Shown here: positions 1 to 9,171 of the stretch, one piece after another | How the letters are laid out: every line of letters begins with the position of its first letter | How positions within the stretch are numbered: the first letter of the stretch is position 1 | Source: Microbacterium murale | GTDB lineage: Bacteria > Actinomycetota > Actinomycetes > Actinomycetales > Microbacteriaceae | Reading direction: 5' to 3' | Assembly (NCBI RefSeq): GCF_014635185.1 | Contig: NZ_BMCM01000002.1 | Span: 558,001 to 622,000, forward strand | Length of the DNA stretch: 64,000 nucleotides | The notes under the pieces: generated by a model | What the model saw: only the letters and a program-made list of their open reading frames with translations | Database searches by the model: none | What the model was told of the DNA's origin: nothing | Program-made: the position numbers and the translations under genes

Positions 1-1165
1 CGCGTTCCTTAGTCAAGTTCGCGTTGTAGAAATCCCGAGCGCGTTCGCGGAACGCTTCTCTCTCGTCGGATGTCGTCGCATAAGCCAGACGGAAGGCGTC
101 CGCGAGTGAGTCGACATTCTCCGGCTCAGCGACGATGCCGAGCCGATTCTCGACGACCAGGTGCGACACATCTCCCGCTACGGTCGTGATGACCGGAAGC
201 TGATGGGCAAGCCCGGCCTGGAATTTCGACGGGATCGTACCGGCGAAGATGTCCAGCTTCTTGAGCGAGACGATCTGGAAATCGGCTTGCGCATAGACAC
301 CCATGATGTCGTCAGGATGCACCTTCCCGAGGAACTCCACCCTCTCTTGCAACCCAAGTTCGTTGGTGAGTTCCTTCAAACGAGCCTCCAGCACGCCAGC
401 CCCCGCGATGAGAAGTCGGAAGTCCTTGAGATCGCCCAGACGAGCTGCTGCTTTGAGCACGGTCTCCAGATCCTGCAGCGCACCGAGGTTGCCCGCGTAC
501 AGCAGCGCGAGTCCCGGCCTGTTCCTCTGGGGCGCTGAAGTGGCGCGCTTGGAGTCTCGCGCCCAGTTGTAGACAAGGTGCACGCGATCGGCGGATGCGC
601 CCCGATCCACGAAAAGCTTCTGTGCACTTGGCGCGATCGCGACCACTGCTGCAGCCGACGCGTAGACCTTACGAAGCCAACGAGTTATGGCACGGTCCGC
701 GAATTTTCTGACGGGCCCTGGAAGGAAGCCCGACCCGGTCACTGACTCCGGCCAGATGTCCTGCACGTGATAGAGGTACGGGATACCGAACTTCTTAAAC
801 CAGAGATATGCGACGTGAGCGGCGGTGGCCGGAGTGCCATGAACATAGATGACGTCAGCATCCTTCACGAACGACGCGGCAAACCGAGCGGACGATGGGA
901 AGCTCAAGTAGTTCGCTATCCTGCCGATGGCGTTGCTGGAGTGACTTGCGAAGATCGGCACTCGCCGCACGCGCACGGCACCGCGCGACTCGACATGCCT
1001 CAATTGCTGACGGTATTCAGGAGGAACTTTACCGGTGTCGTAGTGCGGAAACGCTGTGAGTACTCGAACGGAGTGCCCTCGGCGCGCAAGTTCTTGCGAA
1101 AGTTCGTCTGCGATTCGCCCTGGTTTGTCCGGCGGGAAGTACTGCGAGACGATGGCGATCTTCAT
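1..1165 (-). CDS. GT4-family glycosyltransferase, WbuB-like (C-terminus cut by window edge)
   Basis: The gene reads from an ATG at 1165 and stays open to the left edge, so about 388 residues are visible and the last few are missing. It starts [16 protein letters not shown], carries YHVQDIWPESV in the acceptor half, LLYAGNLGALQD at the start of the donor half and a PSKFQAGLAHQLPVITT segment, the GT-B layout of family 4 enzymes of the WbuB/WcaI kind. It should work on the cytoplasmic face and add the second sugar to the lipid-linked sugar made by the phosphoglycosyl transferase just upstream. Its ATG overlaps the stop of that gene (ATGA), so the two are translationally coupled. Sugar specificity cannot be read from sequence. 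The family call is firm. Confidence 0.88.
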   Translation of the reverse strand, partial: MKIAIVSQYFPPDKPGRIADELSQELARRGHSVRVLTAFPHYDTGKVPPEYRQQLRHVESRGAVRVRRVPIFASHSSNAIGRIANYLSFPSSARFAASFVKDADVIYVHGTPATAAHVAYLWFKKFGIPYLYHVQDIWPESVTGSGFLPGPVRKFADRAITRWLRKVYASAAAVVAIAPSAQKLFVDRGASADRVHLVYNWARDSKRATSAPQRNRPGLALLYAGNLGALQDLETVLKAAARLGDLKDFRLLIAGAGVLEARLKELTNELGLQERVEFLGKVHPDDIMGVYAQADFQIVSLKKLDIFAGTIPSKFQAGLAHQLPVITTVAGDVSHLVVENRLGIVAEPENVDSLADAFRLAYATTSDEREAFRERARDFYNANLTKER

Positions 1166-1845
1166 TCGCCGTCCTTCTTCTCGCCGATGTGCCGCCGAAG
1201 GTCACCGTTATGCGCGCTCAACTTATCGTGCTTCTCGAAACGAAGACCGGCCCCGGATACGACAACATTGAAGGTCTTGGCCATGATCTTCACGTCGAGA
1301 CCGAGACTCACATTACGAACATACGCCAGGTCCATCGCGATCTTCTGATCCCAAGTCAGGGAATTACGGCCCTTCACCTGCGCAAGCCCGGTCATGCCCG
1401 GCCGCACATCCATCCGCTTTCGCTGTCCCTCGTCGTAGCGCTCAACCTGGTACTGCAATGCCGGCCTGGGGCCGACGAGCGACATATGTCCGAGGAAGAC
1501 GTTGAAGAGTTGCGGCAGTTCGTCGATGCTCGTGCGCCGCAGAATTGCGCCGATGCGCGTCACGCGCTGATCGTTGGTTAGCTCGTTGCCCTCTGCGTCG
1601 TAGCTGTCCTCGAACGTGAGCATGCTGCGGAACTTGATGATGCGAAATGTCCGCCCGTGGAGGCCGGGGCGATCCTGGAAGAAGAACGCCGGACCTCGCG
1701 ACGTCACCTTTACCAGAACTGCGCTGACCAGCACCAGAGGTGACAGCAGGATTATGGCGATCGCGCTTCCGAAGAGGTCGAGAAGCCTCTTGCCGAAACG
1801 AGCGTAGAAACGCGATTCGGCCATCCGAGATGAAGACGTACCCAT
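1162..1845 (-). CDS. PglC-type monotopic phosphoglycosyl transferase (bacterial sugar transferase)
   Basis: This 227-residue enzyme transfers a sugar-1-phosphate from a nucleotide sugar to undecaprenyl phosphate, starting a glycan repeat unit on the inner face of the membrane. One N-terminal hydrophobic re-entrant helix ([20 protein letters not shown]) is followed by the catalytic core with [18 protein letters not shown], the Asp-Glu dyad in [11 protein letters not shown], and SLVGPRPA. There are no N-terminal transmembrane helices or CoA-binding-like domain, so it is the short form, unlike the long form at 22121. I placed the start at the ATG at 1845, directly after the upstream stop (1847) and behind a GGGAGAC ribosome-binding site. 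An upstream ATG at 1929 would add 28 residues lying inside the previous gene. The aminosugar genes in the operon suggest a bacillosamine-like substrate, which is inference. Confidence 0.9.
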   Translation of the reverse strand: MGTSSSRMAESRFYARFGKRLLDLFGSAIAIILLSPLVLVSAVLVKVTSRGPAFFFQDRPGLHGRTFRIIKFRSMLTFEDSYDAEGNELTNDQRVTRIGAILRRTSIDELPQLFNVFLGHMSLVGPRPALQYQVERYDEGQRKRMDVRPGMTGLAQVKGRNSLTWDQKIAMDLAYVRNVSLGLDVKIMAKTFNVVVSGAGLRFEKHDKLSAHNGDLRRHIGEKKDGE

Positions 1846-1846
1846 A

Positions 1847-3058
1847 TCAGCTGTCTCCCTTGAGATATGTCTCGCGGGCAGCGCGCAACTTCGCGCCCGT
1901 ACGAGGGAATGCGGCGGAATGATTGTCACGCTGACGTCGCGTGATCCCCTCGAAGTCGTCGACGACGGCGTTCAGCCCTTCGACATAGTCCATGAAGAAG
2001 TAGTCCCGCAGATCGTGCCGCTGTCCCTCCAGGACGCCCTCGAGCGCGCCCACGTTCTTGCCGTAGTAGTACTGCTTGTCTCCCAGGACATCCTTGAGCA
2101 CACTAACGAACGGCGTCCCCACGGAGAGCGCGAGGATCACAGCGTGGTACCGGCTGGAAATGACCAGTTCCGCGTTACGAACGAGCCCGACGGCGTCTTC
2201 GATCGGCAGGTAGCCGCGATCGGTGATGTCGAACATCTCGACGCCGTCAAGACGCTCCGCGAGGAGTTGCCCCTGATCAACGCCGCCGTGGCCAAGATTG
2301 AACGGGACGAAGACGATCCGAAGCCCATGATCATCCGCCATCCGCTGCGCGAACCGCTCAAAATGTGAGAAGTTGTCCGCGATGAAATCGGTCGGGAGGT
2401 AAGTCTCGATCAAGACATATCTGTCTGCCTGCAGCTCCCGCTTCGGCGCGAGCCGTTCGTCGATGAAGAGCAGATCATCCGGCAGAGTATGGATTCGATC
2501 TGGGTGGACGCCTGCCTGGTTCAACCAGTGCGGCGAAAGAATCGTGTCTCTCGCACCGAAGCTAGCATTTGGCAGCGACCCGAAGAAACTCGCAAAGAAC
2601 TCCGTGTCGCCGCGAAAGGGCCCGTAACCGTTCGCGGTGAAGACGACCGGAATGTTCATCGTCGCGGCGACGAGTGCCGGTGCGATGATCTGAACCAATC
2701 GCTCGATACGGTGGGGCTGGGTCCACAGCGAGTTGAAGTAGCCGCCGCCATTGACGTACAGCGTGTCCATGTCTGCCACCGCCGCAGTCACTTCGTCGAT
2801 GTTCTCGATCTCACGAAGGATCTCCATCGGAGTCAGATACCGAGTATCCCGCCCCTCTGAGAACGCGCCGACCCGCAATCTGACCTCAACGAGCCGCACC
2901 TGGCGATTCTCGAAATAGTCGTCGCAGATCTTCTCGACGAACGCCTTGTCGTAGACGAAGATCGTGGTGTCGTGCGCGTCGAGGGTGTAAACGTTGTTGA
3001 CGAGCATCGCGTAGTCGCCGAAATTGACATCCGAGTACGGGCCTGTGAATCCGATCAC
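1847..3058 (-). CDS. Polysaccharide pyruvyl transferase family protein
   Basis: The 403-residue protein belongs to the family that moves pyruvate from phosphoenolpyruvate to a sugar as a ketal. Visible family marks are the N-terminal GFTGPYSDVNFGDYAML segment, YVNGGGYFNSLW, FTANGYGPF, and the C-terminal SSRYHAVILALSVGTPFV, in the right order for a GT-B-like fold. I chose GTG at 3058, which overlaps the stop of the HAD gene (GTGA) and has AAAGGAAG about nine bases upstream. The open frame runs on to 3202, but that part overlaps the HAD gene and looks non-coding. Pyruvylation would add a negative charge to the repeat unit. Some family members act as other sugar-modifying transferases, so the donor is not certain. 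Confidence 0.85.
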   Translation of the reverse strand: MIGFTGPYSDVNFGDYAMLVNNVYTLDAHDTTIFVYDKAFVEKICDDYFENRQVRLVEVRLRVGAFSEGRDTRYLTPMEILREIENIDEVTAAVADMDTLYVNGGGYFNSLWTQPHRIERLVQIIAPALVAATMNIPVVFTANGYGPFRGDTEFFASFFGSLPNASFGARDTILSPHWLNQAGVHPDRIHTLPDDLLFIDERLAPKRELQADRYVLIETYLPTDFIADNFSHFERFAQRMADDHGLRIVFVPFNLGHGGVDQGQLLAERLDGVEMFDITDRGYLPIEDAVGLVRNAELVISSRYHAVILALSVGTPFVSVLKDVLGDKQYYYGKNVGALEGVLEGQRHDLRDYFFMDYVEGLNAVVDDFEGITRRQRDNHSAAFPRTGAKLRAARETYLKGDS

Positions 3059-3750
3059 TGCGGCAATCTTCCTTTCACACGACGGGCCTGATCGCCCACC
3101 GCATCTTTCATGGGGAACGTCGAGATCGTCTCGTCGACGACGACCGTGTCGTCGACGGCGAAATGCAATCCGAGCGGCCGACGAACGCGGACAGTTCGCC
3201 AACCCAACTGATGAGGCGCGTTGAAGTCTTTCGTCGGGTTGTCGCCGAAATAGACGAATTCAATCTCTCGTCCGGCGAATTTCGATTCGATGAGACGGAA
3301 CGCGTTCTCGCTGGGTTTCGTCCATCCCGGGCCATGTTCGCCGGTCACGACGATGTTGTCGAGGACATCGTCGAGGTTCAGAGCCCGAAGTTTCCGCCGT
3401 TGTCCCTCTGCAAATCCATCTGTGACCACACCGGTTCCGACGGCGTCATCAGGGAGATTCCGCAAGTAGTACAGGGCATCGGGCTGGAGCGCGATCGCGG
3501 GGTCATGGTTGCGGTACTCCTCGATGAAAACTCGAGTCGCTTCTGGAGGGAGCGAGAAGTGCGCCGCCACGAGGTCGAAGGTGTTGCCGCGAGTGCCGTG
3601 CTCGAACAGTGACCATGCATGTTCGCCGACGCCATCAACCCCAAAGTGGGATCGAGAAACGTCTCCGATGTGCATGAACCCGCTGCGTACGTAGTCTCGC
3701 TCGAGGTAGAGCGTGTCATCGAGATCGAAGACATAGACCCGATCAACCAT
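3055..3750 (-). CDS. HAD-superfamily hydrolase in an aminosugar operon
   Basis: This 231-residue protein begins VDRVYVFDLDDTLYLERDY, in which DLDDT is the HAD motif I with the nucleophile and acid/base aspartates. Later VTDGF and the KPSENAFRLIE / VYFGDNPTKDF segments match motifs II, III and IV. HAD proteins of this size usually dephosphorylate small molecules. The ATG at 3750 overlaps the end of the ATP-grasp gene by eight bases, and its stop overlaps the GTG of the pyruvyltransferase, so it is co-translated with sugar-modifying enzymes. The likely job is removal of phosphate from an intermediate of the ATP-grasp reaction or of the sugar pathway, which is inference. Its substrate is unknown. 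Confidence 0.82.
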   Translation of the reverse strand: MVDRVYVFDLDDTLYLERDYVRSGFMHIGDVSRSHFGVDGVGEHAWSLFEHGTRGNTFDLVAAHFSLPPEATRVFIEEYRNHDPAIALQPDALYYLRNLPDDAVGTGVVTDGFAEGQRRKLRALNLDDVLDNIVVTGEHGPGWTKPSENAFRLIESKFAGREIEFVYFGDNPTKDFNAPHQLGWRTVRVRRPLGLHFAVDDTVVVDETISTFPMKDAVGDQARRVKGRLPQ

Positions 3751-4741
3751 CGATGCTCCGCACGTCGAATCCCGACACGATGACCTCGGTGTCGTAGCGC
3801 AGAAGCAGCGTGCCCGCGTCCCAGTCCAACTCCTCGACTTGCTCACCTCGTCCATCTCTGAGGAGTGCGTCGAAGAAGTTGGCGCCCGCCAGATGGGCGA
3901 GAGGGTAGCCGCCACCGAATCGTGGATTGATCTCGATGATGTTGATCTCACCAGTCTTCGGTTCGTAAAACACCTGCACGTTGAGTGCGCCGTACGCACC
4001 AGGCAACTGACTCGCGACGCTACGCGCCACATCGATCACAGCGGGATAATCGACGGTGACTCCCTTGGAAACCTCGCCTCCGCGTACCTCAATGCGCCGG
4101 CGCGGAACGATGGCGAGCACACGCCCATCTCGCCCGACCGCGAAGTCGACGGTCACTTCGAATCCCGGGGCCTTTGACTGCACGATGTAGCTCTCATCGA
4201 GGCCGTCGATGTCCAGCATGTCGACCGAGTCCGCGATCACCACGCCGATGCCGGAAGAGCCCGAGCGCGGTTTGGCGACCACAGGCCCTTGAAGGCTCCC
4301 CTCCGGCAGGTCGGTCACCTCGAAGGTGTCGACGGTGGGGAGGCCCCGTTCCCTCAGCCATCTGTACAGGGACCATTTGTCCCAGCCCAATCGGGTCACC
4401 TCGGGAGTCGACACCCAGACGTCAATCCCGTGCTCTGTAAAGGTGTCCCGATGATTCGCGTATACCTCGATCTCGGGGTCGATCGTCGGAATGATCACGC
4501 CGACATCGTGCCTGACGGCGATCTCCAAAGTCCGCGAGATGAATTCGGGATCTCTGACAGGCGGAACCTGCTCGAACTCATCTGCCAATCGTCCTGCCGC
4601 TGAAAGCAGCGACACGTCTGTCGCGACCACTCGGGAATGCTCATCGCGCAACGGCTGCTGCTGCAGGAGCTTTACCAACGATCCCCGACGCCCAGCACTC
4701 GACAGCAGCCAGGCTGACCTATCGTTGTCCACTCTCGTCAC
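3743..4741 (-). CDS. ATP-grasp ligase (carbamoyl-phosphate-synthase-like) in an aminosugar operon
   Basis: This 332-residue protein begins with a Rossmann-like pre-ATP-grasp domain (WLLSSAGRRGSLVKLL). An ATP-grasp domain follows, with the glycine-rich loop VVAKPRSGSSGIGV and the metal-binding IIEINPRFGGGYPLAHLAG. ATP-grasp enzymes activate a carboxylate as acyl phosphate and join it to an amine or thiol. The gene overlaps both neighbours: its ATG at 4741 lies in the aminotransferase stop and its end lies in the HAD start. It follows a 4,6-dehydratase and an aminotransferase, and no N-acetyltransferase is present in this operon. I infer that it acylates the newly made amino group of the sugar, perhaps with an amino acid. 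The family is certain from motifs; the substrate is not. Confidence 0.85.
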   Translation of the reverse strand: MTRVDNDRSAWLLSSAGRRGSLVKLLQQQPLRDEHSRVVATDVSLLSAAGRLADEFEQVPPVRDPEFISRTLEIAVRHDVGVIIPTIDPEIEVYANHRDTFTEHGIDVWVSTPEVTRLGWDKWSLYRWLRERGLPTVDTFEVTDLPEGSLQGPVVAKPRSGSSGIGVVIADSVDMLDIDGLDESYIVQSKAPGFEVTVDFAVGRDGRVLAIVPRRRIEVRGGEVSKGVTVDYPAVIDVARSVASQLPGAYGALNVQVFYEPKTGEINIIEINPRFGGGYPLAHLAGANFFDALLRDGRGEQVEELDWDAGTLLLRYDTEVIVSGFDVRSIDG

Positions 4742-5871
4742 CGCGCCGTCAGGAAGCCGCGAATTGTCGTGAGCACACGCGCCCGGTGTTCACCGCTCAA
4801 CGCCGAACCGCTCGGTAACGTCAGCCCACGCTCGAAAAGCGACTCCGACGTGCCGTCGATCTCCCCCCGGAATGACTCGAACACAGGCTGTTTGTGCATC
4901 GGCTTCCACAAGGGTCGGCTCTCGATGTTCGACTCAGAGAGAACCGCGGTCAGGTCGCGCGGCGCCCAGCCCGCGGTCGACTCGTCGATGATGATCGACG
5001 TCAGCCACACGTTATCGGCCTCGTCGCCCTCGGCGCCGAACACCTCGACTCCGTCGATGTCGGCGAAGAGCTGCTTATAGAACTCACGCATTTCCCGACG
5101 CTTCGCGATCATCTCGTCGAGACGCGACAATTGCGCTCGCCCGAGCGCTGCCAGCAGATTGCTCATGCGGTAGTTGTACCCGACGTCGGTGTGCTCGTAG
5201 TGAACGACAGGTTGCCGGGCCTGAGTAGCCAAATAACGCACGTGCTTCGCAAACAATTCGTCGTCCGTGAGCAGCATGCCCCCGCCAGACGTCGTCATGA
5301 TCTTGTTGCCGTTGAACGAGACGACCGATGCGCGGCCGAAACTGCCCGCGGCCCTGCCTGAGTGCGTGGCTCCCAGAGATTCCGCGGCATCAGAAAGCAC
5401 CGGCACGTCGAACTCGTCGGCGATCGCGAGAATCGACGTGTAGTCGACGGCTTTACCGAGCAGGTCGACGGGGACGATTGCGGCAACGGTCTCGTTCGCC
5501 GCACGCAACGAGACAAGCGCGTCGCGCAGGAGTTCGGGATTCATGTTGCCGGTCGCAGAATCGGCATCAATAAAATACGGCTCGGCGCCGGTATACACGA
5601 TCGCGTTCGCTGTCGCAGCGAAAGTCATGGTCGACGTGACCACGATATCGCCAGGCTTGACGCCCAACGTCAACAAGCCGAGGTGCAGTGCTGCCGTACC
5701 AGAGCTCAATGCGACGCCGTATGCCACACCGACGCGGTCGGCGAGTTCACGCTCGAACGCGTCAACGTCCGGTCCGAGCGGAGCGATCCACCCCGAGCGC
5801 ATCGCCCCGACCACGGCATCCTCCTCGAGCTGCCCCACATCGGGGGAAGACATGTAGATGCGTTCACTCAT
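4738..5871 (-). CDS. DegT/DnrJ/EryC1/StrS sugar aminotransferase (PglE-like)
   Basis: A 377-residue fold-I PLP aminotransferase of nucleotide sugars. It has SSGTAALHL near residue 56, TMTFAATANAI, DAAESLGATH for the cofactor ring aspartate near residue 161, and the Schiff-base lysine K190 in SFNGNKIMTTSGGGML. Its length is normal for the family. It follows a membrane 4,6-dehydratase by a four-base ATGA overlap. The pair therefore fits the first two steps of bacillosamine-type synthesis: UDP-GlcNAc to the 4-keto-6-deoxy sugar, then glutamate-dependent 4-amination. This is one of three DegT enzymes in the window. The exact keto-sugar is inferred from context. Confidence 0.9.
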   Translation of the reverse strand: MSERIYMSSPDVGQLEEDAVVGAMRSGWIAPLGPDVDAFERELADRVGVAYGVALSSGTAALHLGLLTLGVKPGDIVVTSTMTFAATANAIVYTGAEPYFIDADSATGNMNPELLRDALVSLRAANETVAAIVPVDLLGKAVDYTSILAIADEFDVPVLSDAAESLGATHSGRAAGSFGRASVVSFNGNKIMTTSGGGMLLTDDELFAKHVRYLATQARQPVVHYEHTDVGYNYRMSNLLAALGRAQLSRLDEMIAKRREMREFYKQLFADIDGVEVFGAEGDEADNVWLTSIIIDESTAGWAPRDLTAVLSESNIESRPLWKPMHKQPVFESFRGEIDGTSESLFERGLTLPSGSALSGEHRARVLTTIRGFLTAR

Positions 5872-7739
5872 TTTGGGCTCTCCGTGTTGCTCAGACGCAA
5901 AGGCTGGATGATGGCCGTGTCGTTGTTTCGGGGTTCCGACACCATTCGTGCCTCCCAGCCCGCCTTATCAAGGCGCTCCGGCGAGATCGGATCGGCGGTC
6001 GTGTGGGAAACCTTAGGGTGGAACGGACGCTCGAGATCTTCGCGGTTACCGACGAGTACCTCGTGCAGCTTTTCCCCGTGCCGCAGCCCGGTGAACACGA
6101 TCTCGATGTTCTTGCCCGACATCGCGATCATGCGTTTGGCCACCTCAAGGATCGATACCGGCTCACCCATGTCGAGAATCAGCACCTCCCCGGTTCGCCC
6201 AATACCGCCGGCCTGGATCACGAGTTGGCATGCCTCAGGAATCGTCATGAAATAGCGAGTGACGTCAGGGTGCGTGACAGTCAGCGGTCCGCCGGCCTCG
6301 ATCAGCGCCTTGAACGTCGGAAGCATTGAACCGCGGCTGCCGATCACGTTACCGAAGCGTACCGAGAGGTAGCGCATACCGGTCTGCTCCCCCGCCCAGG
6401 CCGTGAGCTTCTCAGCAACACGCTTCGAGTGCCCCAGCACGCTCGTCGGGTTCGCAGCCTTGTCGGTCGAGATGTTCACGAATGTGTCCACCCCAACAGA
6501 CCGCGCAGCCTGCAGCACGTTGAGTGTGCCGAGCACGTTGGTCTTCCACGCTTCGTCTGGGTACTGCTCGAGCATGGGCAGGTGCTTCAGCGCTGCGGCG
6601 TGAAACACGACCTCCGGGCGGCGAGAAGCGAAGATCTCGTTGAGTGTCTCGCCCTCGCGGATGTCGGCGAGCACAACGTCTTTGGTGTCGAGAAGACCGT
6701 GACCAGAGGTGCCCAACTGTGCGAGCTGGAGGCCCGTCTCATCACGGTCGAGCATGATCAGTTCACTAGGGCCGTACTTCGCGAGTTGCCGGCACAACTC
6801 GGAGCCGATCGAGCCACCGGCACCGGTGATGAGCACTCGACGGCCGGTAACGTAGCCGGCGATGAGTTCGACGTTCGTGTCGACGGGGTGGCGACCGATC
6901 AGGTCTTCGATGCTGATGTCGCGCACGTCAGCTGCCGATTCCTCGCCGCTCACCAGGTTGGAAAGAGTGGGAGTCACCGAGACAGTCAGGCCAGCAGATG
7001 CGGCGGCGTCGGTGAGGCGGCGAAGAAGGGAGCTGTCGGCACGGCCGATCGCGATGACAGCTGTAGTCGCACCGGTGCGCTCGGCCGCTGCGGCGATCTG
7101 GCTGGTGCGGCCGATCACCGGCACACCGCGCAGTCTCAAGTTTTTCTTCGCCGGGTCGTCGTCGAGAATGCCGACGGCGCGGATCGGCGACGTGGGGTCT
7201 GTGGTGATGTTGTGCAGCAGCGTGTCGCCCAGGTAACCGGCACCGATTATCAGTGCGGGCTCCGCGGCATCGCCGGGCTTACGGTTACGTTCGATCAAGA
7301 GGCGGGCAAGATAACGCACGCCGAACATCAGCAGCAGCACGAAGGGGAAAGCGAGTATGACAGTACCGCGCGGGATGTTGACGATCGGCCCGACTGTCAT
7401 GACGATGATGGCCAAGACGAAAGCCTGCGCGGTGACAGCAAGCCCAAGAGTACGCACTTCTTCGAACGAGCCGTATGTGAACCGGCCCCGGTAGAACGCG
7501 AGGAAGTAACCGACGACAACCTGCAGTCCGGCGGCGATGAGCGCAAGCACCAACGTCGCGATCCAGCCGCGCACCGACGGTTCGAACTCGAACCGCAAGA
7601 CAACCGCGGCCAAGATGCCGACGATCCACGCCAGACTGTCGACGATGGCTGCGGCCATACGTCGCCGACGTTGCGCGACAGACACGATCGTGATCGATCC
7701 GGTATCTGTTCGCACGCCGCCGCTGTCTGCTGAATTCAC
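5868..7739 (-). CDS. Membrane NDP-sugar 4,6-dehydratase (PglF/CapD/FlaA1 family)
   Basis: The product is about 623 residues. The N-terminal third has about four hydrophobic helices (IVGILAAVVLRF, TLVLALIAAGLQVVVGYFL and others), then a CoA-binding-like Rossmann segment (PALIIGAGYLGDTLL), then the catalytic short-chain dehydrogenase domain with RVLITGAGGSIGSEL and the typical VFHAAALKHLPMLE. Family members dehydrate UDP-GlcNAc to its 4-keto-6-deoxy form at the membrane. I took GTG at 7739 as start because GGTGGGGGG lies about eight bases upstream. An in-frame ATG at 7802 would add a 21-residue Cys/Trp-containing stretch with no clear ribosome-binding site. It is the first gene of the operon that runs to the left edge. 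Confidence 0.88.
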   Translation of the reverse strand: MNSADSGGVRTDTGSITIVSVAQRRRRMAAAIVDSLAWIVGILAAVVLRFEFEPSVRGWIATLVLALIAAGLQVVVGYFLAFYRGRFTYGSFEEVRTLGLAVTAQAFVLAIIVMTVGPIVNIPRGTVILAFPFVLLLMFGVRYLARLLIERNRKPGDAAEPALIIGAGYLGDTLLHNITTDPTSPIRAVGILDDDPAKKNLRLRGVPVIGRTSQIAAAAERTGATTAVIAIGRADSSLLRRLTDAAASAGLTVSVTPTLSNLVSGEESAADVRDISIEDLIGRHPVDTNVELIAGYVTGRRVLITGAGGSIGSELCRQLAKYGPSELIMLDRDETGLQLAQLGTSGHGLLDTKDVVLADIREGETLNEIFASRRPEVVFHAAALKHLPMLEQYPDEAWKTNVLGTLNVLQAARSVGVDTFVNISTDKAANPTSVLGHSKRVAEKLTAWAGEQTGMRYLSVRFGNVIGSRGSMLPTFKALIEAGGPLTVTHPDVTRYFMTIPEACQLVIQAGGIGRTGEVLILDMGEPVSILEVAKRMIAMSGKNIEIVFTGLRHGEKLHEVLVGNREDLERPFHPKVSHTTADPISPERLDKAGWEARMVSEPRNNDTAIIQPLRLSNTESPK

Positions 7740-7899
7740 CCTTATTGCCCCCCACCAAATACAGCACCCCTGCTGCGCGTCAGCCGGGCTCCTCGAGTCC
7801 ATTCAGCTGATTGCTAATTCCTTTACATCGTGACACACAACTGTGCATCGACCGTGCACTGCTTCTCTGCATTACCCACATCAGATTTGTACGCGCCGA
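7740..7899 (-). promoter_or_regulatory. Leader and promoter region of the dehydratase operon
   Basis: These 160 bases separate the dehydratase start from the upstream membrane-protein gene. They are clearly richer in A and T than the coding DNA around them, especially 7800-7880, which suggests a promoter for the operon running leftward. I see no pair of hexamers good enough to name. No terminator-like hairpin is visible after the upstream gene, so read-through is also possible. Confidence 0.35.
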
Positions 7900-9069
7900 T
7901 CAGCCTTCGAACAGGCCGCCGCCGTCATTCGGTTCCGTACCAGGGTCAGTTCCTGGGTCAACTCCCGGGTCGGTTCCGGGGTCCGTCCCAGGATCTGTCG
8001 TGCCGGGATCGGTTTCCCCTGGATCCGGCGTCGGCGTCACCGGTTGCTGATTGTTCTGCGACTGTTCACGCTCTTGTTCCTCAATCACTCGCACGCGCAG
8101 GTCTTCTTCGCGGAGAGCGAGCACGGCGTCGCGGAAGGTCTTGAGCACCGACGTGGCTGAAGTGCCCGTCAGAGGAGTCGCCGCTACCGCGGCGGCGGCA
8201 GTGGTGACGGCATCCCTGAACTCCTGACCCGCGACCGGAAACGCGTCGTTCTGAGTCGTCGCATACGCGGTGAGGCTGCCGGCGAAAGCCGCGAGCTGAC
8301 CCGTGTACGCGGTGTTCAGCGCTTCGATCGCGGTACGAGCCGTGCGCAGTTCGTCGGAAGCTTCATCCACGATGGTCGATGCTTCTTGCACCTTGTTGAT
8401 CGCATCCGCCACACTCGTGAGCGAATCTTCATCAACGGCGCCGCGTTCGTACGACGCGGGCACGGGCGGAACAGTCGCCTGATCGAGCGCTGTTCGATAG
8501 GCGTCGACCGCCTGAACCGCCGCAGCGAGAGCAGCGGGATCAGCCGTCTCTACGTGATCGGCGGTCGCAGCCAGTTCCGCGAGTGCGGCGCGGACGAGCT
8601 CAGAATCCTTGAGTCCCGTCGCAATGCTCTCTTCGAGTCGCGCCGTCGACGCGGCGAGAGAATTCTCCGCACCCGCCAGCGACGCTTCGTCTGCGGCCAG
8701 CACCTCGACCGCGTCGGATGCCGGATCAGCACTCGCGACCTGCACTCCGGTGAACACGGCCGTCGCTGCGACCACGACGACGGCTACTGCCCCGACGATC
8801 GTGTTGACCCAGTCGATGCGTCGGTGACCGCGGTGCTTCTTGGGCTTCTTGTTCTTCTGAGAAGAGACGAAGATGACCGACGGCGAGCTGTTCACGACGG
8901 CCGAGTCGACCAGATTGACGAGCCTGACGGCGTCCGCTCCTTCGGCATGCGGACGAGATTCTTCGCGGGGGCGCCCCACGAGCGCCTCGAGCAGCGGGTC
9001 TGTCCGCGGCGAATCGCCCACGGCGCGCGCGGGCAGATCGAGATCGGGCATCTCGTTGCTCGAAGACAT
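7900..9069 (-). CDS. Single-pass membrane protein with alanine-rich helical ectodomain and Asp-Pro-Gly-Thr tail
   Basis: I do not recognise a named family. The 389-residue protein has a polar N-terminus of about 80 residues, a basic stretch (KNKKPKKHRGHRR), one hydrophobic helix (TIVGAVAVVVVAATAVFTGV, about 88-107) and an Ala/Glu/Asp-rich extracellular part that looks helical. It ends in a tail of repeated DPGTDPGT units. The orientation implied by the basic patch puts the helical part and tail outside. I took the ATG at 9069, where GTGGG lies just upstream; GTG at 9078 is possible. It is divergent from the first Wzz-kinase gene across a 102-base spacer, which hints at a shared job in envelope assembly. 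Confidence 0.75.
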   Translation of the reverse strand: MSSSNEMPDLDLPARAVGDSPRTDPLLEALVGRPREESRPHAEGADAVRLVNLVDSAVVNSSPSVIFVSSQKNKKPKKHRGHRRIDWVNTIVGAVAVVVVAATAVFTGVQVASADPASDAVEVLAADEASLAGAENSLAASTARLEESIATGLKDSELVRAALAELAATADHVETADPAALAAAVQAVDAYRTALDQATVPPVPASYERGAVDEDSLTSVADAINKVQEASTIVDEASDELRTARTAIEALNTAYTGQLAAFAGSLTAYATTQNDAFPVAGQEFRDAVTTAAAAVAATPLTGTSATSVLKTFRDAVLALREEDLRVRVIEEQEREQSQNNQQPVTPTPDPGETDPGTTDPGTDPGTDPGVDPGTDPGTEPNDGGGLFEG

Positions 9070-9171
9070 AGAACCCACCGTTCTGGAGGCGCGCCAAGGG
9101 CGGCCGTGTATTGGACTACTCTCTGTAAGGATACCCGGCGGCCGCCGACGACATTCGAAGACTGGAGAGCG

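Noticed and set aside
8386-9171. Upstream extension of the first Wzz-kinase frame
   Set aside because: It overlaps the divergent membrane-protein gene; the ATG at 9172 has a good ribosome-binding site and gives a normal Wzz start.
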